DNA from: JANXYW01 sp964458665
Lineage (GTDB): Bacteria > Chloroflexota > Dehalococcoidia > DSTF01 > JACRBR01
Direction: 5' to 3'
DNA length: 21,627 nucleotides
NCBI GenBank assembly: GCA_964458665.1
Contig: CAYWOO010000072.1
Span: 1-21,627, forward strand
Numbering within the stretch: the first letter of the stretch is position 1; each line of letters begins with the position of its first letter. A program made the translations under genes and the position numbers. Under the pieces are notes generated by a model. It did not search any database. It saw only the letters and a list, made by a program, of their open reading frames with translations, and had not been told where the DNA came from. Shown piece by piece: positions 1-6,854 of this stretch.

Positions 1-302
1 ACCGGCAGGTGCGGCTGCAATGTTCGTACTTCCCGTTCGTCGAGCCGGGGGCGGAGGTGGCGATGGACTGCTACGTCTGTAGCGGCAAGGGCTGTGCGAC
101 GTGCCACCAGAGCGGCTGGATCGAGATGGGCGGCGCGGGCATGGTGCACCCGGAGATCCTCGAGAACATGGGCATCGACTCGAAGAAGTACACGGGCTTC
201 GCCGCAGGCATGGGGCTGGAGCGCCTGGCGATGAACTACTTCGGGGTGCCGGATATCCGCTACTTCTACCAGAACGACCTCCGCTTGCTGCAGCAGTTTT
301 AG
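1..302 (+). CDS. pheS: Phenylalanyl-tRNA synthetase alpha subunit, C-terminal part (5' truncated)
   Basis: This is the C-terminal ~100 residues of the alpha subunit, which charges tRNA-Phe with phenylalanine in the cytoplasm as an (alpha-beta)2 enzyme with PheT. The reading frame is open from the first bases of the window, so the gene starts upstream. The class II synthetase core is visible: SYFPFVEPGAEV (motif 2 region) near the left edge and GMGLERLAMNYFGVPDIRYF (motif 3) before the TAG at 300-302. Between them is a cysteine-rich insertion, CYVCSGKGCATC (C-x2-C-x4-C-x2-C), followed by GAGMVHPEIL. Such a Cys-rich insertion is known in PheS of several phyla and may bind zinc; that is inference here. 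pheT follows after 7 bp, the usual pheST operon. The identification is secure. Confidence 0.97.
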   Translation, partial: RQVRLQCSYFPFVEPGAEVAMDCYVCSGKGCATCHQSGWIEMGGAGMVHPEILENMGIDSKKYTGFAAGMGLERLAMNYFGVPDIRYFYQNDLRLLQQF

Positions 303-309
303 GGAATCG

Positions 310-2766
310 ATGCGCGTCTCACTCAAGTGGCTCAGCGAATACGTTGACCTGCGTCTTCCGGCGGAAGAACTGGCCGCGCGCTTGACGATGGCCGGTCTCG
401 CCGTCGACGCGATCGTGCGCACGGGCGGCGATTGGGGCGACGACATCCGCGTCGCGCACGTCACAGGCGTTGATCCCCATCCGAACGCCGATCGCCTGCG
501 TCTCGCGTCGGTCGATGTCGGCGGCGGCGAGCTGCATCGCGTCGTCTGCGGCGCGCCGAACCTCGCTGTGGGGCAGAAGATCGCGTTCGCGACGGTGGGT
601 GCGCGCGTGCGCGACGGCCACAGCGGTAAGCCCGCCGTGCTGAAGCCGGCGGTGATCCGCGGCGTCGAGTCGGCGGGCATGGTGCTCAGCGAGTACGAGC
701 TGGGCATCTCGGAGGACCACGAAGGCATCCTCGTGCTGCCGCCGGACGCCGTCGTTGGCACGCCGCTGTCGGCGCTGATGGGCGATACGATCTTTGAGCT
801 GTCGGTGACGCCGAACCGCGCGGACTGGCTCTCGGTGCTCGGCATCGCCCGTGAAGTGGCGGCGCTGACGGGGGAGACGGTGAGTGAGCCGTCGCTCGAG
901 TACGCGCAGGACGGCGGCGCGATCCAGGGCCGTTGCACGGTCGAGATACGAGCGCCGGACCTTTGCCGGCGCTACATCGCGACGGTGATCACGGGCATCA
1001 AGCTCGGGCCGTCGCCGGAGTGGCTGCAGGAGCGCCTGGTCGCGTTGGGACAGCGTCCGATCAGCAACGTTGTCGACGTCACGAACTACGTGATGCTGGA
1101 GATCGGGCAGCCGCTGCACGCATTCGATTACGACCACATCGCCGGCCATCAGATCATCGTGCGGCGCGGCGAGGATGAAGAAGAGTTCACGACGCTGGAC
1201 AACGAGCCGCGCAAGCTGACCAGCGACATGCTGGTGATCGCCGACAAGCGCGGGCCGGTGGCGCTCGCTGGCGTCATCGGCGGACTCGAGAGCGAAGTTA
1301 CGGCCAAGACCGTGAGCATCCTGCTGGAAGCGGCGACGTTCATCGGTTCGAACGTGCGGCGCACCGGCGCGGCGCTGAAGGTGCGCAGTGAGGCATCGTC
1401 GCGGTTCGAGAAGGCGCTGCCGCCGGAGCTGGCGATGGTCGCATCGAAGCGCGCGACGAAGCTGCTCGTCGAGATCTGCGGCGGGACCGCGGCGGAGGGC
1501 GCGGTCGACGTCTATCCGGCGAAAGCAAAGGAGACGCGCGTCGAAGTGACGCGGCAGCGCATCGCTCAGGTGCTGGGCATCGACCCGCCGACGGCGAAAG
1601 TGCGGAGCGTGCTGACGGGGCTGGGCTTCTCTGCGCGCTGGGTGCCGCCCGATCGCTACGTCGTGCGCGTACCGTACTGGCGGCCCGACGTCCGCATCGA
1701 CGACGACATCGCCGAAGAAGTGGCGCGCGTCATCGGCTACGACCAGATCCCGGCGCTGCCGCTCGACGGCGCCATTCCCGCGCCGATCGTGCAGCCGCTG
1801 CGCGAACTGCGCGAGCGCGCGCGCGACGTGCTGGCGGAAGCCGGCATGCGCGAAGTGATCTCGTACTCGATGACGACGATGGAAGCCCTGACGCGCGTGC
1901 TGCCGAAGGAGTACCTGGCGATCTACCCGCCGTATCGCCTCGTCAACCCGATCACGGCGGACCACGAGTTCCTGCGGCCGGCGCTGCGCGCGAACCTGCT
2001 GATGACGCTGGCATCGAACCTGCGCTACCAGAAGGGCGAGGTGGCGATCTTCGAGACGGCGCGCACTTACGAGCGCCCTGACGAGCGGCTACCGCAATCG
2101 GGCAGGCCGTTTGGCGAAGAGGCGCTGCCCGTCGAGCGCGAAGTCGTCGCCGGCATCATCAGCGGCCGCCGCCTCGACCGCTGGGGACGGCCCGGCGACG
2201 AGCCGGTCGACTTCTTCGATGCGAAGGCATACGTTGAGGATCTGCTACACGGCCTCGGCGCGGACGCCGAGTATGTGCCGGTACACGAATTCGGCCTGGC
2301 GCCCGGGCGCACCGCCGAGGTGCGCGTCGGTGGCGCACGCGTCGGCGTTGTCGGGCAGGTACACCCGGACGTCGCGGCTGCGTTCGAGGTGGAGCAGGAC
2401 GCGTTCCTGTTCGATATCGTGCTCGATGATCTGCTGCCGCTGGTGTCGTCGCAGCGCAAAGCATCGAACGTCTCGCGCTTCCCGGCGGTCGAGCAGGATC
2501 TGGCGCTGATCGTTGATGCCGCCACCGCCGCCGGCGCGTTGCGGCGCGTGATCGAGGCCGCTGCGCTTGTGCGCGAGGCGCGCGTGTTCGACGTGTACGC
2601 CGGTGACCAGGTTCCTGCGGGCAAAAAGTCGGTCGCGTTCGCAGTGACGTATCAGTCCGACGACCATACGCTCACCGACGACGAAGTCGCGAAAACGCAG
2701 CGCAAGCTGCTGGAACGCCTCAAGCGCGAGTTCAGCGCCGAAGTACGCGGCAGCTCCGGCGCGTAG
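310..2766 (+). CDS. pheT: Phenylalanyl-tRNA synthetase beta subunit
   Basis: This is the beta subunit of phenylalanyl-tRNA synthetase, 818 residues, the usual full length. It carries the tRNA-binding and editing functions of the heterotetramer with PheS. Domains seen in order: an N-terminal B1 segment (MRVSLKWLSEYVD); an EMAP/OB-fold tRNA-binding domain at about residues 44-157 (HPNADRLRLASVDVGG, VCGAPNLAVGQ); the B3/B4 editing domain at about 215-390 (RPISNVVDVTNYVMLEIGQP, ALAGVIGG); a B5 domain at about 405-480; the catalytic-like core; and a C-terminal ferredoxin-fold anticodon-binding domain at about 723-815 (SRFPAVEQDLALIV, KTQRKLLERLKREF). The ATG at 310 is preceded by AGGGAA at 301-306, which overlaps the pheS stop codon, so translation is probably coupled. 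No frameshift is seen. Confidence 0.98.
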   Translation: MRVSLKWLSEYVDLRLPAEELAARLTMAGLAVDAIVRTGGDWGDDIRVAHVTGVDPHPNADRLRLASVDVGGGELHRVVCGAPNLAVGQKIAFATVGARVRDGHSGKPAVLKPAVIRGVESAGMVLSEYELGISEDHEGILVLPPDAVVGTPLSALMGDTIFELSVTPNRADWLSVLGIAREVAALTGETVSEPSLEYAQDGGAIQGRCTVEIRAPDLCRRYIATVITGIKLGPSPEWLQERLVALGQRPISNVVDVTNYVMLEIGQPLHAFDYDHIAGHQIIVRRGEDEEEFTTLDNEPRKLTSDMLVIADKRGPVALAGVIGGLESEVTAKTVSILLEAATFIGSNVRRTGAALKVRSEASSRFEKALPPELAMVASKRATKLLVEICGGTAAEGAVDVYPAKAKETRVEVTRQRIAQVLGIDPPTAKVRSVLTGLGFSARWVPPDRYVVRVPYWRPDVRIDDDIAEEVARVIGYDQIPALPLDGAIPAPIVQPLRELRERARDVLAEAGMREVISYSMTTMEALTRVLPKEYLAIYPPYRLVNPITADHEFLRPALRANLLMTLASNLRYQKGEVAIFETARTYERPDERLPQSGRPFGEEALPVEREVVAGIISGRRLDRWGRPGDEPVDFFDAKAYVEDLLHGLGADAEYVPVHEFGLAPGRTAEVRVGGARVGVVGQVHPDVAAAFEVEQDAFLFDIVLDDLLPLVSSQRKASNVSRFPAVEQDLALIVDAATAAGALRRVIEAAALVREARVFDVYAGDQVPAGKKSVAFAVTYQSDDHTLTDDEVAKTQRKLLERLKREFSAEVRGSSGA

Positions 2767-2986
2767 CCATTCCTGCGACGGTCGAGCCGGGCGAAATCAC
2801 CTCCCGCATATCCTGCCGGTTCTCTTGCGTACGAACGCCCTTCGGGCGGCCACCCGCTGACATGGCGGGCGCTCAACTTGTCATAACCACTCAGCCACAG
2901 TTCCGCCTCGCTCGGACGATGCTGATCTCAGACGCCGTTCCTGCGCGGCATCTGGAGTCGTACGCGTGACGGGGAGGACGACGGAC
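2767..2986 (+). other. Intergenic region after pheT with two small hairpins
   Basis: This 220-bp gap holds two adjacent GC-rich inverted repeats that could end the pheST transcript: CGCCC-TTC-GGGCG at 2836-2848, and CCCGC/GCGGG at 2853-2857 and 2865-2869. Neither has a clear T tract, so the terminator call is weak. No gene-sized frame with family similarity was seen. A promoter for the next gene should lie in the right half, but no convincing -35/-10 pair was found. Confidence 0.4.
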
Positions 2987-3613
2987 ATGAAGAAGCTCGG
3001 ATTCGTGGGTGCGCTGGCGCTTGTCGCGGCGTTCGCGTTTGCGGCACTGTCGAGCGGAGCGTCGGCATCGGAGCCCGGCGGCGGCAGCGGGGGAGGCACA
3101 GGCGGACTGCCGTTCAACGCAATTCCCGGCGTGCTTGATGCGGAGGGCGACGGCATCGTCGCGGGAGCGGGGTTGCTGAATATGCGTCTCTGCGCGGACC
3201 ACGGCATCCTGCTGGTGAAGAGGGGCGACGCAACCATCACCGGCGGCGCCTTCACGAGTGAATCCGACTGGATGGGGCTCCATGTGTACTTCGGGTTTCA
3301 CGACTGTCTGTACCTGACGGGCGCCAAGACCGCGGCGCTTCTCGTCGGCACGGGGCTGAGGCTGCATGCCGAAGGGGTGGGCGTTGCCTTCCTCAAGGGC
3401 ATCGGCAGCTACACGCTCGACGGCGTCGCTCACGACGGCTCGACCGAGGGCATCGTGGTCACTATCGGACAGCGGCTGTTCGACACGAAGCCGTCGAAGA
3501 CGCCGCGTCCCGGCGGCACGGAGCATCCGAAGCCGACGAAGACGCCCGGCACCGGCAACCACGAGGAGCCGACGCGAACGCCGACTACCAGTAGCCAGAC
3601 GACGCAACACTAG
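2987..3613 (+). CDS. Small secreted protein of unknown function
   Basis: I do not recognise this 208-residue protein. It begins with a clear Sec signal peptide: MKK, then a hydrophobic run LGFVGALALVAAFAFAAL, with a probable cleavage after ASA (residues ~24-26). The mature part starts with a Gly/Ser-rich stretch. A ~120-residue globular region follows, rich in Gly, Val and Ile and containing two cysteines (RLCADHG and HDCLYL) that could form a disulfide. The C-terminal ~45 residues are low-complexity and rich in Pro, Thr, Lys and Gly (PSKTPRPGG, KPTKTPG), a flexible tail like those on other secreted proteins here. The ATG at 2987 was chosen over an in-frame GTG at 2966 because GGGGAGG lies at 2971-2977 and because the signal peptide then begins with MKK. 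It appears monocistronic. Confidence 0.8.
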   Translation: MKKLGFVGALALVAAFAFAALSSGASASEPGGGSGGGTGGLPFNAIPGVLDAEGDGIVAGAGLLNMRLCADHGILLVKRGDATITGGAFTSESDWMGLHVYFGFHDCLYLTGAKTAALLVGTGLRLHAEGVGVAFLKGIGSYTLDGVAHDGSTEGIVVTIGQRLFDTKPSKTPRPGGTEHPKPTKTPGTGNHEEPTRTPTTSSQTTQH

Positions 3614-3628
3614 GACGCTCGTGGCACC

Positions 3629-3673
3629 CACAGCGGAGAGGCGCGGCCGTACTAGCCGCGCTTCTCCGCTGTG
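3629..3673. terminator. Strong hairpin between convergent genes (likely bidirectional terminator)
   Basis: There is a 19-bp inverted repeat. The left arm is 3629-3647 and the right arm 3655-3673, with a 7-nt loop (CGTACTA) and only one G:T pair. It lies between the secreted-protein stop (3613) and the glutaredoxin stop on the other strand (3692). No clear T tract follows on either side, so it could act by blocking 3' decay rather than as a classical intrinsic terminator. Confidence 0.75.
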
Positions 3674-3691
3674 TCATCGGCGCTCCGTGTA

Positions 3692-3991
3692 TCAGTCGTC
3701 CAGCCGCGCGCCGTCGAGCTGTTCGCGCGGATTGTACGGTTCGAAGCCGAGCAGCTCGTCGATCGATTCCTCGTCGAAACCGATGACGGCCTCGCCGTCG
3801 ATCACGGTCACGGGCGTGCTCTGCGCGCCGAGCTTCAGCATCTCGTCGCGGGCTGCCGGATCGGCGTCGACGTCGCGCTCCGTGTACTTCTGTCCGCGCG
3901 ATTCCAGATGCAGTCGTACCATCTCCGAGAACTCGCAGAAGCCCTGGGAGTAGAGGACGATGGTGTGCTCGATGGATGTGATGTTCGTCAT
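3692..3991 (-). CDS. Glutaredoxin-like thioredoxin-fold protein (CxxS active site)
   Basis: This 99-residue protein has a thioredoxin/glutaredoxin fold and is probably a cytoplasmic thiol-disulfide oxidoreductase. It opens with a beta strand (TIVLYSQGF) leading into C19-E-F-S22, a monothiol-type CxxS active site. The cis-proline loop STPVTVIDG (Pro60) and the following GFDEESIDELLG match the glutaredoxin/NrdH pattern. The usual dithiol CPYC or CVQC is replaced by CEFS, so the chemistry may be deglutathionylation-like or use another low-molecular-weight thiol; this is inference. The last ~15 residues are acidic and polar. It starts 9 bp downstream of the DinB-like gene on the same strand and has no strong Shine-Dalgarno of its own, suggesting coupling. 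It ends at the 3629-3673 hairpin. Confidence 0.85.
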   Translation of the reverse strand: MTNITSIEHTIVLYSQGFCEFSEMVRLHLESRGQKYTERDVDADPAARDEMLKLGAQSTPVTVIDGEAVIGFDEESIDELLGFEPYNPREQLDGARLDD

Positions 3992-4000
3992 GGGACGCGC

Positions 4001-4477
4001 TCACGCTTGCTTCAGCGCGAGGTCGCGCGTGAGCTCCAGGTGGCCGAGGTGCAGTGACGCATGCTCGACGACCTGCATCAGCGCGTCGCGGACGGATATC
4101 TCGTGCGTTTGCGTGCCACCTCGGAGTACCTGCGGCGGAACGAGGCGGTGATCGAGCTGTGCCGGTGCGAGCGCCGCGAGTGCCTCGGTGATCTCGGCCG
4201 ACAGCCGCCCAAGGTCGGCGCGCAAGCGCATCGCGCTTTCGCCCGTTGCCGCGAACTCGCCCGGCCGGTCGCGCACGACATCGCGGCCGCAGGCGATGCC
4301 AAGCACCCAGGCGCGCGCGTTGCCGAGCGTGTGCGCGGCGAGCGCGAAGACGCTGTTGCCCTCGTCAACGGTGGGACGCCAGTTCAGCTGCGCCTCGGAC
4401 AAGCCGTCGAGGCACGCGATGGCGCGTTCGAGGCGCGCACGGATGTACGTGTCGTAGGCGGCGATCTCTGCGTTCAC
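4001..4477 (-). CDS. DinB/YfiT-superfamily protein (putative metal-dependent thiol transferase)
   Basis: This is a four-helix-bundle protein of the DinB superfamily, 158 residues from the chosen start. Superfamily members often bind a divalent metal through three histidines, and several are thiol S-transferases or maleylpyruvate isomerases using bacillithiol, mycothiol or glutathione. The expected histidines are present: H49 in AAHTLGN, and H139, H143 and H146 in VVEHASLHLGHLELTRD. The GTG at 4477 is preferred because VNAEIAAYDTY is where the first family helix begins. A -10-like TATCCT (minus strand, 4484-4489) lies only 6 nt before it, so the message may be leaderless. An in-frame start at 4546 would add 23 residues that look non-coding and would run through the divergent promoter. 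The glutaredoxin-like gene follows after 9 bp. The substrate cannot be told from sequence. Confidence 0.8.
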   Translation of the reverse strand: MNAEIAAYDTYIRARLERAIACLDGLSEAQLNWRPTVDEGNSVFALAAHTLGNARAWVLGIACGRDVVRDRPGEFAATGESAMRLRADLGRLSAEITEALAALAPAQLDHRLVPPQVLRGGTQTHEISVRDALMQVVEHASLHLGHLELTRDLALKQA

Positions 4478-4483
4478 GCGAGC

Positions 4484-4489
4484 AGGATA
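4484..4489 (-). promoter_or_regulatory. Candidate -10 element for the DinB-like gene (leaderless)
   Basis: Read on the minus strand this is TATCCT, 6 nt upstream of the GTG start at 4477. There is no Shine-Dalgarno between it and the start, which is consistent with a leaderless transcript. No good -35 was identified. Confidence 0.35.
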
Positions 4490-4530
4490 GCGGATGCGCG
4501 CAGCGATGGGGCGCTGCGCTCGAGCCGCGC

Positions 4531-4536
4531 TATACT
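4531..4536 (+). promoter_or_regulatory. Candidate -10 element for the acyl-CoA dehydrogenase-like gene
   Basis: TATACT lies 40 nt upstream of the ATG at 4577 in the divergent intergenic region. A Shine-Dalgarno AGGAG follows at 4564-4568, 8 nt before the ATG. The -35 region is GC-rich and does not match consensus. Confidence 0.45.
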
Positions 4537-4576
4537 CGCCGCACATCGATCAGGATCGCACGCAGGAGAACGCCAC

Positions 4577-5743
4577 ATGACCAACGCAACCGCAACCAGC
4601 GATCTCGTCGCCGCCGCCATCGCGCTGCGGCCGACGGTTCGCGACTTCGCGGACGAGACGGAGCGGATGCGCCAGTGTCCGCCGGCGCTCGTCGACATCC
4701 TGCACGAGCACCGCATGTTCGACCTGATCCTGCCGAGGAAGTACGGCGGTTTGGAGACGGACGTGCCGACGATGCTGCGTGTGCTTGAAGAGTTGGCGGT
4801 CGCTGACGGATCGACGGCGTGGGCCGTCGGCATTGGCTGCGGCACCAGCATCATCTCCGCCGCCATGCCGGAGCCCACCGCGCGCGAAGTGTTCAAGCCG
4901 CGCGTCGTCACGGGCGGCGCGCAGGCGCCGAACGGCCGTGCGGTGCGCGTCGAGGGCGGCTATCGCGTCAGCGGGCGCTGGGGGTTCGCCAGCGGCTGCA
5001 CGCACTGCTCGTGGCTGGTCGGCGGGACGCTGATCATGGAGGGCGATGCGCCGCGCATGCTCGACGGCGGCATGCCCGACTGGCGCACGATGCTCTTCCC
5101 GATGAGCGATGTCGAGATCATCGATACGTGGCATGTCTCCGGCCTGCGCGGTACCGGCAGCCGCGACATGCAGGTGAACGACGTCTTCGTGCCCGACGAT
5201 CGCGCGATCTCGCTGATCACCCCGAATCGCTACGTAGACGGACCAACGTACCGCTTCCCCGTGCTCGGTTTCCTGGCGCTGACGATCGCATCGATCCCGC
5301 TCGGCATCGCCAGGCGGGCTATCGACGAACTGCTGATGCTGGCCGGAGCGAAGACGCCGATGGGCGCGATGAACAAGCTGCGCGATCGCGCCGTCGTCCA
5401 GTACGAGATCGCGCAGGCGGAGGCGAAGCTCCGCTCGGCGCGCGCCTGGCTGTACGAGGTTACGGACGAGATGTGGGCGCAGGTCGTGCGCGGCGATGAA
5501 GTTTCGATGCACGATCGGGCGATGCTGCGGTCCGCCTGCGCGCACGCCGCCATCGAGTCGTCGCGCGCCATCGATACCGCCTACACGCTCGGCGGCGGCA
5601 CATCGATCTACGAGACGAGCGTGCTGCAGCGCTGCATGCGCGACGCTCACGCGGCCACCCAGCACGTGATGCTCGCCCCGGCGAACTATGAGGTCGCCGG
5701 ACGGTTGATGCTGGGCCTGCCGCCGGCGTCACCGATGGTGTGA
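4577..5743 (+). CDS. Acyl-CoA dehydrogenase-fold flavoprotein, probably an HsaA/HpaB-like hydroxylase
   Basis: This 388-residue protein has the acyl-CoA dehydrogenase fold in three parts. The N-terminal helical domain (~10-105) contains ILPRKYGGLE and ADGSTAWAVGIG. The beta domain (~110-225) contains GGYRVSGRWGFASGCTHCSW and WHVSGLRGTGSRDMQVNDVF. The C-terminal helical domain (~235-388) contains YTLGGGTSIYETSVLQRCMR and DAHAATQHVML. The pattern is closest to the Acyl-CoA_dh_2 type C-terminal domain found in FMNH2- or FADH2-dependent monooxygenases (HsaA, IacA and relatives), rather than beta-oxidation dehydrogenases. It likely hydroxylates a small organic substrate using flavin supplied by a reductase, but no reductase gene lies nearby. 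The ATG at 4577 was chosen because AGGAG precedes it at the right distance. A longer in-frame extension to 4061 runs antisense through the DinB-like gene and is not credible. The gene is divergent from DinB. Confidence 0.88.
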   Translation: MTNATATSDLVAAAIALRPTVRDFADETERMRQCPPALVDILHEHRMFDLILPRKYGGLETDVPTMLRVLEELAVADGSTAWAVGIGCGTSIISAAMPEPTAREVFKPRVVTGGAQAPNGRAVRVEGGYRVSGRWGFASGCTHCSWLVGGTLIMEGDAPRMLDGGMPDWRTMLFPMSDVEIIDTWHVSGLRGTGSRDMQVNDVFVPDDRAISLITPNRYVDGPTYRFPVLGFLALTIASIPLGIARRAIDELLMLAGAKTPMGAMNKLRDRAVVQYEIAQAEAKLRSARAWLYEVTDEMWAQVVRGDEVSMHDRAMLRSACAHAAIESSRAIDTAYTLGGGTSIYETSVLQRCMRDAHAATQHVMLAPANYEVAGRLMLGLPPASPMV

Positions 5744-5745
5744 GG

Positions 5746-5822
5746 AAGTTGGAAGTTCATAGTTTGCAGTTCACAGTTCCCAGTGGCGGGTCTAACTGTG
5801 AACCGTCAACTGTGAACTCGCC
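5746..5822. repeat. Heptamer-repeat hairpin between convergent genes
   Basis: From 5747 to 5781 the sequence is five consecutive AGTTNNN heptamers (starts 5747, 5754, 5761, 5768, 5775). From 5794 the complementary phase appears as AACTNNN-like heptamers (5794, 5801, 5808, 5815). AGTTCACAGTT at 5768-5778 is an exact inverted match to AACTGTGAACT at 5808-5818, and AACTGTGAAC at 5794-5803 offers a second pairing register. The element fills the gap between two convergent stop codons, so it may act as a bidirectional terminator. Its heptamer periodicity suggests a repeat-family element. Confidence 0.75.
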
Positions 5823-6419
5823 CTACTGCCACCCGTAGCGCGAGGCGAGCTGGTCGATGTCCAGGTCCGCGCGGTGGCGCTGTAGGCCCATGGCGTGGCC
5901 GACCTCGTGGATGATCAGGCGCTGGCGGCGTCCCTCAATGTCCGGCCCGTTGGGAATGATGTCGTTGAGGTAGATGTCCGACCGGGCGATCTCGCCGCTG
6001 CAGTTCATCGGTAGCGGTGACGGCGGGAAGTTGCACGCGAGTCCCGCCGGATCGTAGACCGTCGCGAAGCCACCGGCGCCAGGGGGGAAGTTGTATCCTT
6101 GCAGCTCCGGTGGGCGCGTGTCGGTGTAACGCTGGAACGTCAGCACGATGTTCGCTCCGTCGACCTTGTCCTGGAACACGAGGTGCGGCGACGCAGCGCC
6201 GTATGTTCGCGCCGCCGCGGCGATCGCCGGCGACCAGTCGGCGCCGCCGGTTTGGTCGATGATCGCGATGCGGAGCGGCTCGTTTGAGCCGTACGTGTAG
6301 TTCAGCGCCGGCTTCCCGGTGAAAGGGATGACGCCGCACGCCGTAGCGATCGACGCGAACGCAATGAGGGACGCAAGGGCGTATGCACTGCGAACGGACA
6401 ATGAGGGGCGGAGAAGCAA
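5823..6419 (-). CDS. Putative lipoprotein with a degenerate metzincin-type zinc-protease motif
   Basis: This is a 198-residue exported protein. The N-terminus is hydrophobic (YALASLIAFASIATAC) and ends in a lipobox-like ATAC with Cys28 followed by Gly, so it is probably a lipoprotein. The body resembles the catalytic domain of matrixin-like metzincins: an early strand (LRIAIIDQTGG), an edge strand (GANIVLTFQRY), and an HExxH helix, HEVGHAMGLQRH at residues 171-182. H171, E172 and H175 are in place. The canonical third ligand position (181) is Arg and the His is at 182. The protein ends only 16 residues later (DIDQLASRYGW) with no Met-turn. Cys129 and Cys140 could form a disulfide. The TTG at 6419 is the longest start; a second TTG at 6401 is possible, and neither has a strong Shine-Dalgarno. 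Protease activity is uncertain. Confidence 0.75.
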   Translation of the reverse strand: MLLRPSLSVRSAYALASLIAFASIATACGVIPFTGKPALNYTYGSNEPLRIAIIDQTGGADWSPAIAAAARTYGAASPHLVFQDKVDGANIVLTFQRYTDTRPPELQGYNFPPGAGGFATVYDPAGLACNFPPSPLPMNCSGEIARSDIYLNDIIPNGPDIEGRRQRLIIHEVGHAMGLQRHRADLDIDQLASRYGWQ

Positions 6420-6700
6420 CCTGGTCTGCCTGGCGGGGCAGTGTTATCGGCGGGGTGCCGATCGTCATGGCGCAGCTCGCACCGCGTCGCAGATCCAAAC
6501 GCCTCGGGTATAGGGTCATGTCAAGCGCCCGCGGCGATTGACGGACGCGCAGCAAGCGAACTTGACGCGCCGTGGGGAAGCGCAGGGGCCGTGATTGGGC
6601 TGTTGGTGTTTTGGCTCGTACGCCTTTTTTCGGTGAGGCGCCGGTTGCGCCTGGCGCGCACGCGATCGTAGGTTCAAAGACGGAGTCCGAGCGAGCGTCG

Positions 6701-6717
6701 GTCCGGCTTCGCCGGAC
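6701..6717. repeat. Perfect short hairpin
   Basis: GTCCGGC (6701-6707), loop TTC, GCCGGAC (6711-6717). The stem is a perfect 7 bp with no following T tract. It lies just left of the dispersed palindromic element and may be part of the same mobile-like or structural block. Confidence 0.6.
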
Positions 6718-6722
6718 ACACA

Positions 6723-6752
6723 GCCGGGGACGGCTATGCTACCACGCTTCGC
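6723..6752 (+). repeat. Copy A of a dispersed imperfect palindromic element
   Basis: GCCGGGGACGGCTAT (6723-6737) is the exact reverse complement of ATAGCCGTCCCCGGC at 8438-8452. It continues into GCTACCACGCTTCGC, which resembles the flank of the other copy (GCCACCACGCTTCGC at 8455-8469). The two copies are about 1.7 kb apart, flanking the YdjM-like and sugar-dehydrogenase genes. Confidence 0.65.
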
Positions 6753-6835
6753 GTCTCGGACGGCGCGGATCTTGCGTTCACAACTCATCTAGATCGAAGG
6801 CACGACACAAGCGGGATGGTTTCTCTTGTTCGGAG

Positions 6836-6854
6836 CGCGGGCGTTCAGCCCGCG
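6836..6854 (-). terminator. Hairpin at the end of the YdjM-like gene
   Basis: CGCGGGC (6836-6842), loop GTTCA, GCCCGCG (6848-6854). The loop contains the stop codon of the minus-strand gene (TGA, 6845-6847). A wider imperfect palindrome extends over about 6831-6865 (CGGAG...GGCTCCG). There is no T tract on the minus-strand side, so the terminator role is tentative. Confidence 0.5.

Larger units (their letters stand above)
6420..6844. other. Gene-free intergenic stretch with palindromic elements
   Basis: This stretch of about 425 bp lies between two minus-strand genes and has no frame with recognisable protein features. It holds a perfect 7-bp hairpin (6701-6717), one copy of a dispersed palindromic element (6723-6752), and the start of a GC-rich palindrome at the right edge (6831-6865). 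A TTGACA on the minus strand at 6519-6524 could be a -35 for the lipoprotein gene, but no matching -10 was found. A CCTTTTTTCG run lies near 6630 on the plus strand. Confidence 0.5.

Noticed and set aside
319..1965. Long open frame on the minus strand opposite pheT
   Set aside because: The composition is Arg/His/Gln-rich without domains. It mirrors the codon bias of pheT on the other strand.
4061..4576. N-terminal extension of the flavoprotein frame back to 4061
   Set aside because: It runs antisense through the DinB-like gene, has shadow-like composition, and the AGGAG plus ATG at 4577 gives a normal-length protein.
6441..6671. Possible small membrane protein (76 codons, plus strand, hydrophobic stretch near its end)
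   Set aside because: No ribosome site, no family features, and an Arg-rich remainder. The hydrophobic stretch is short and probably chance.
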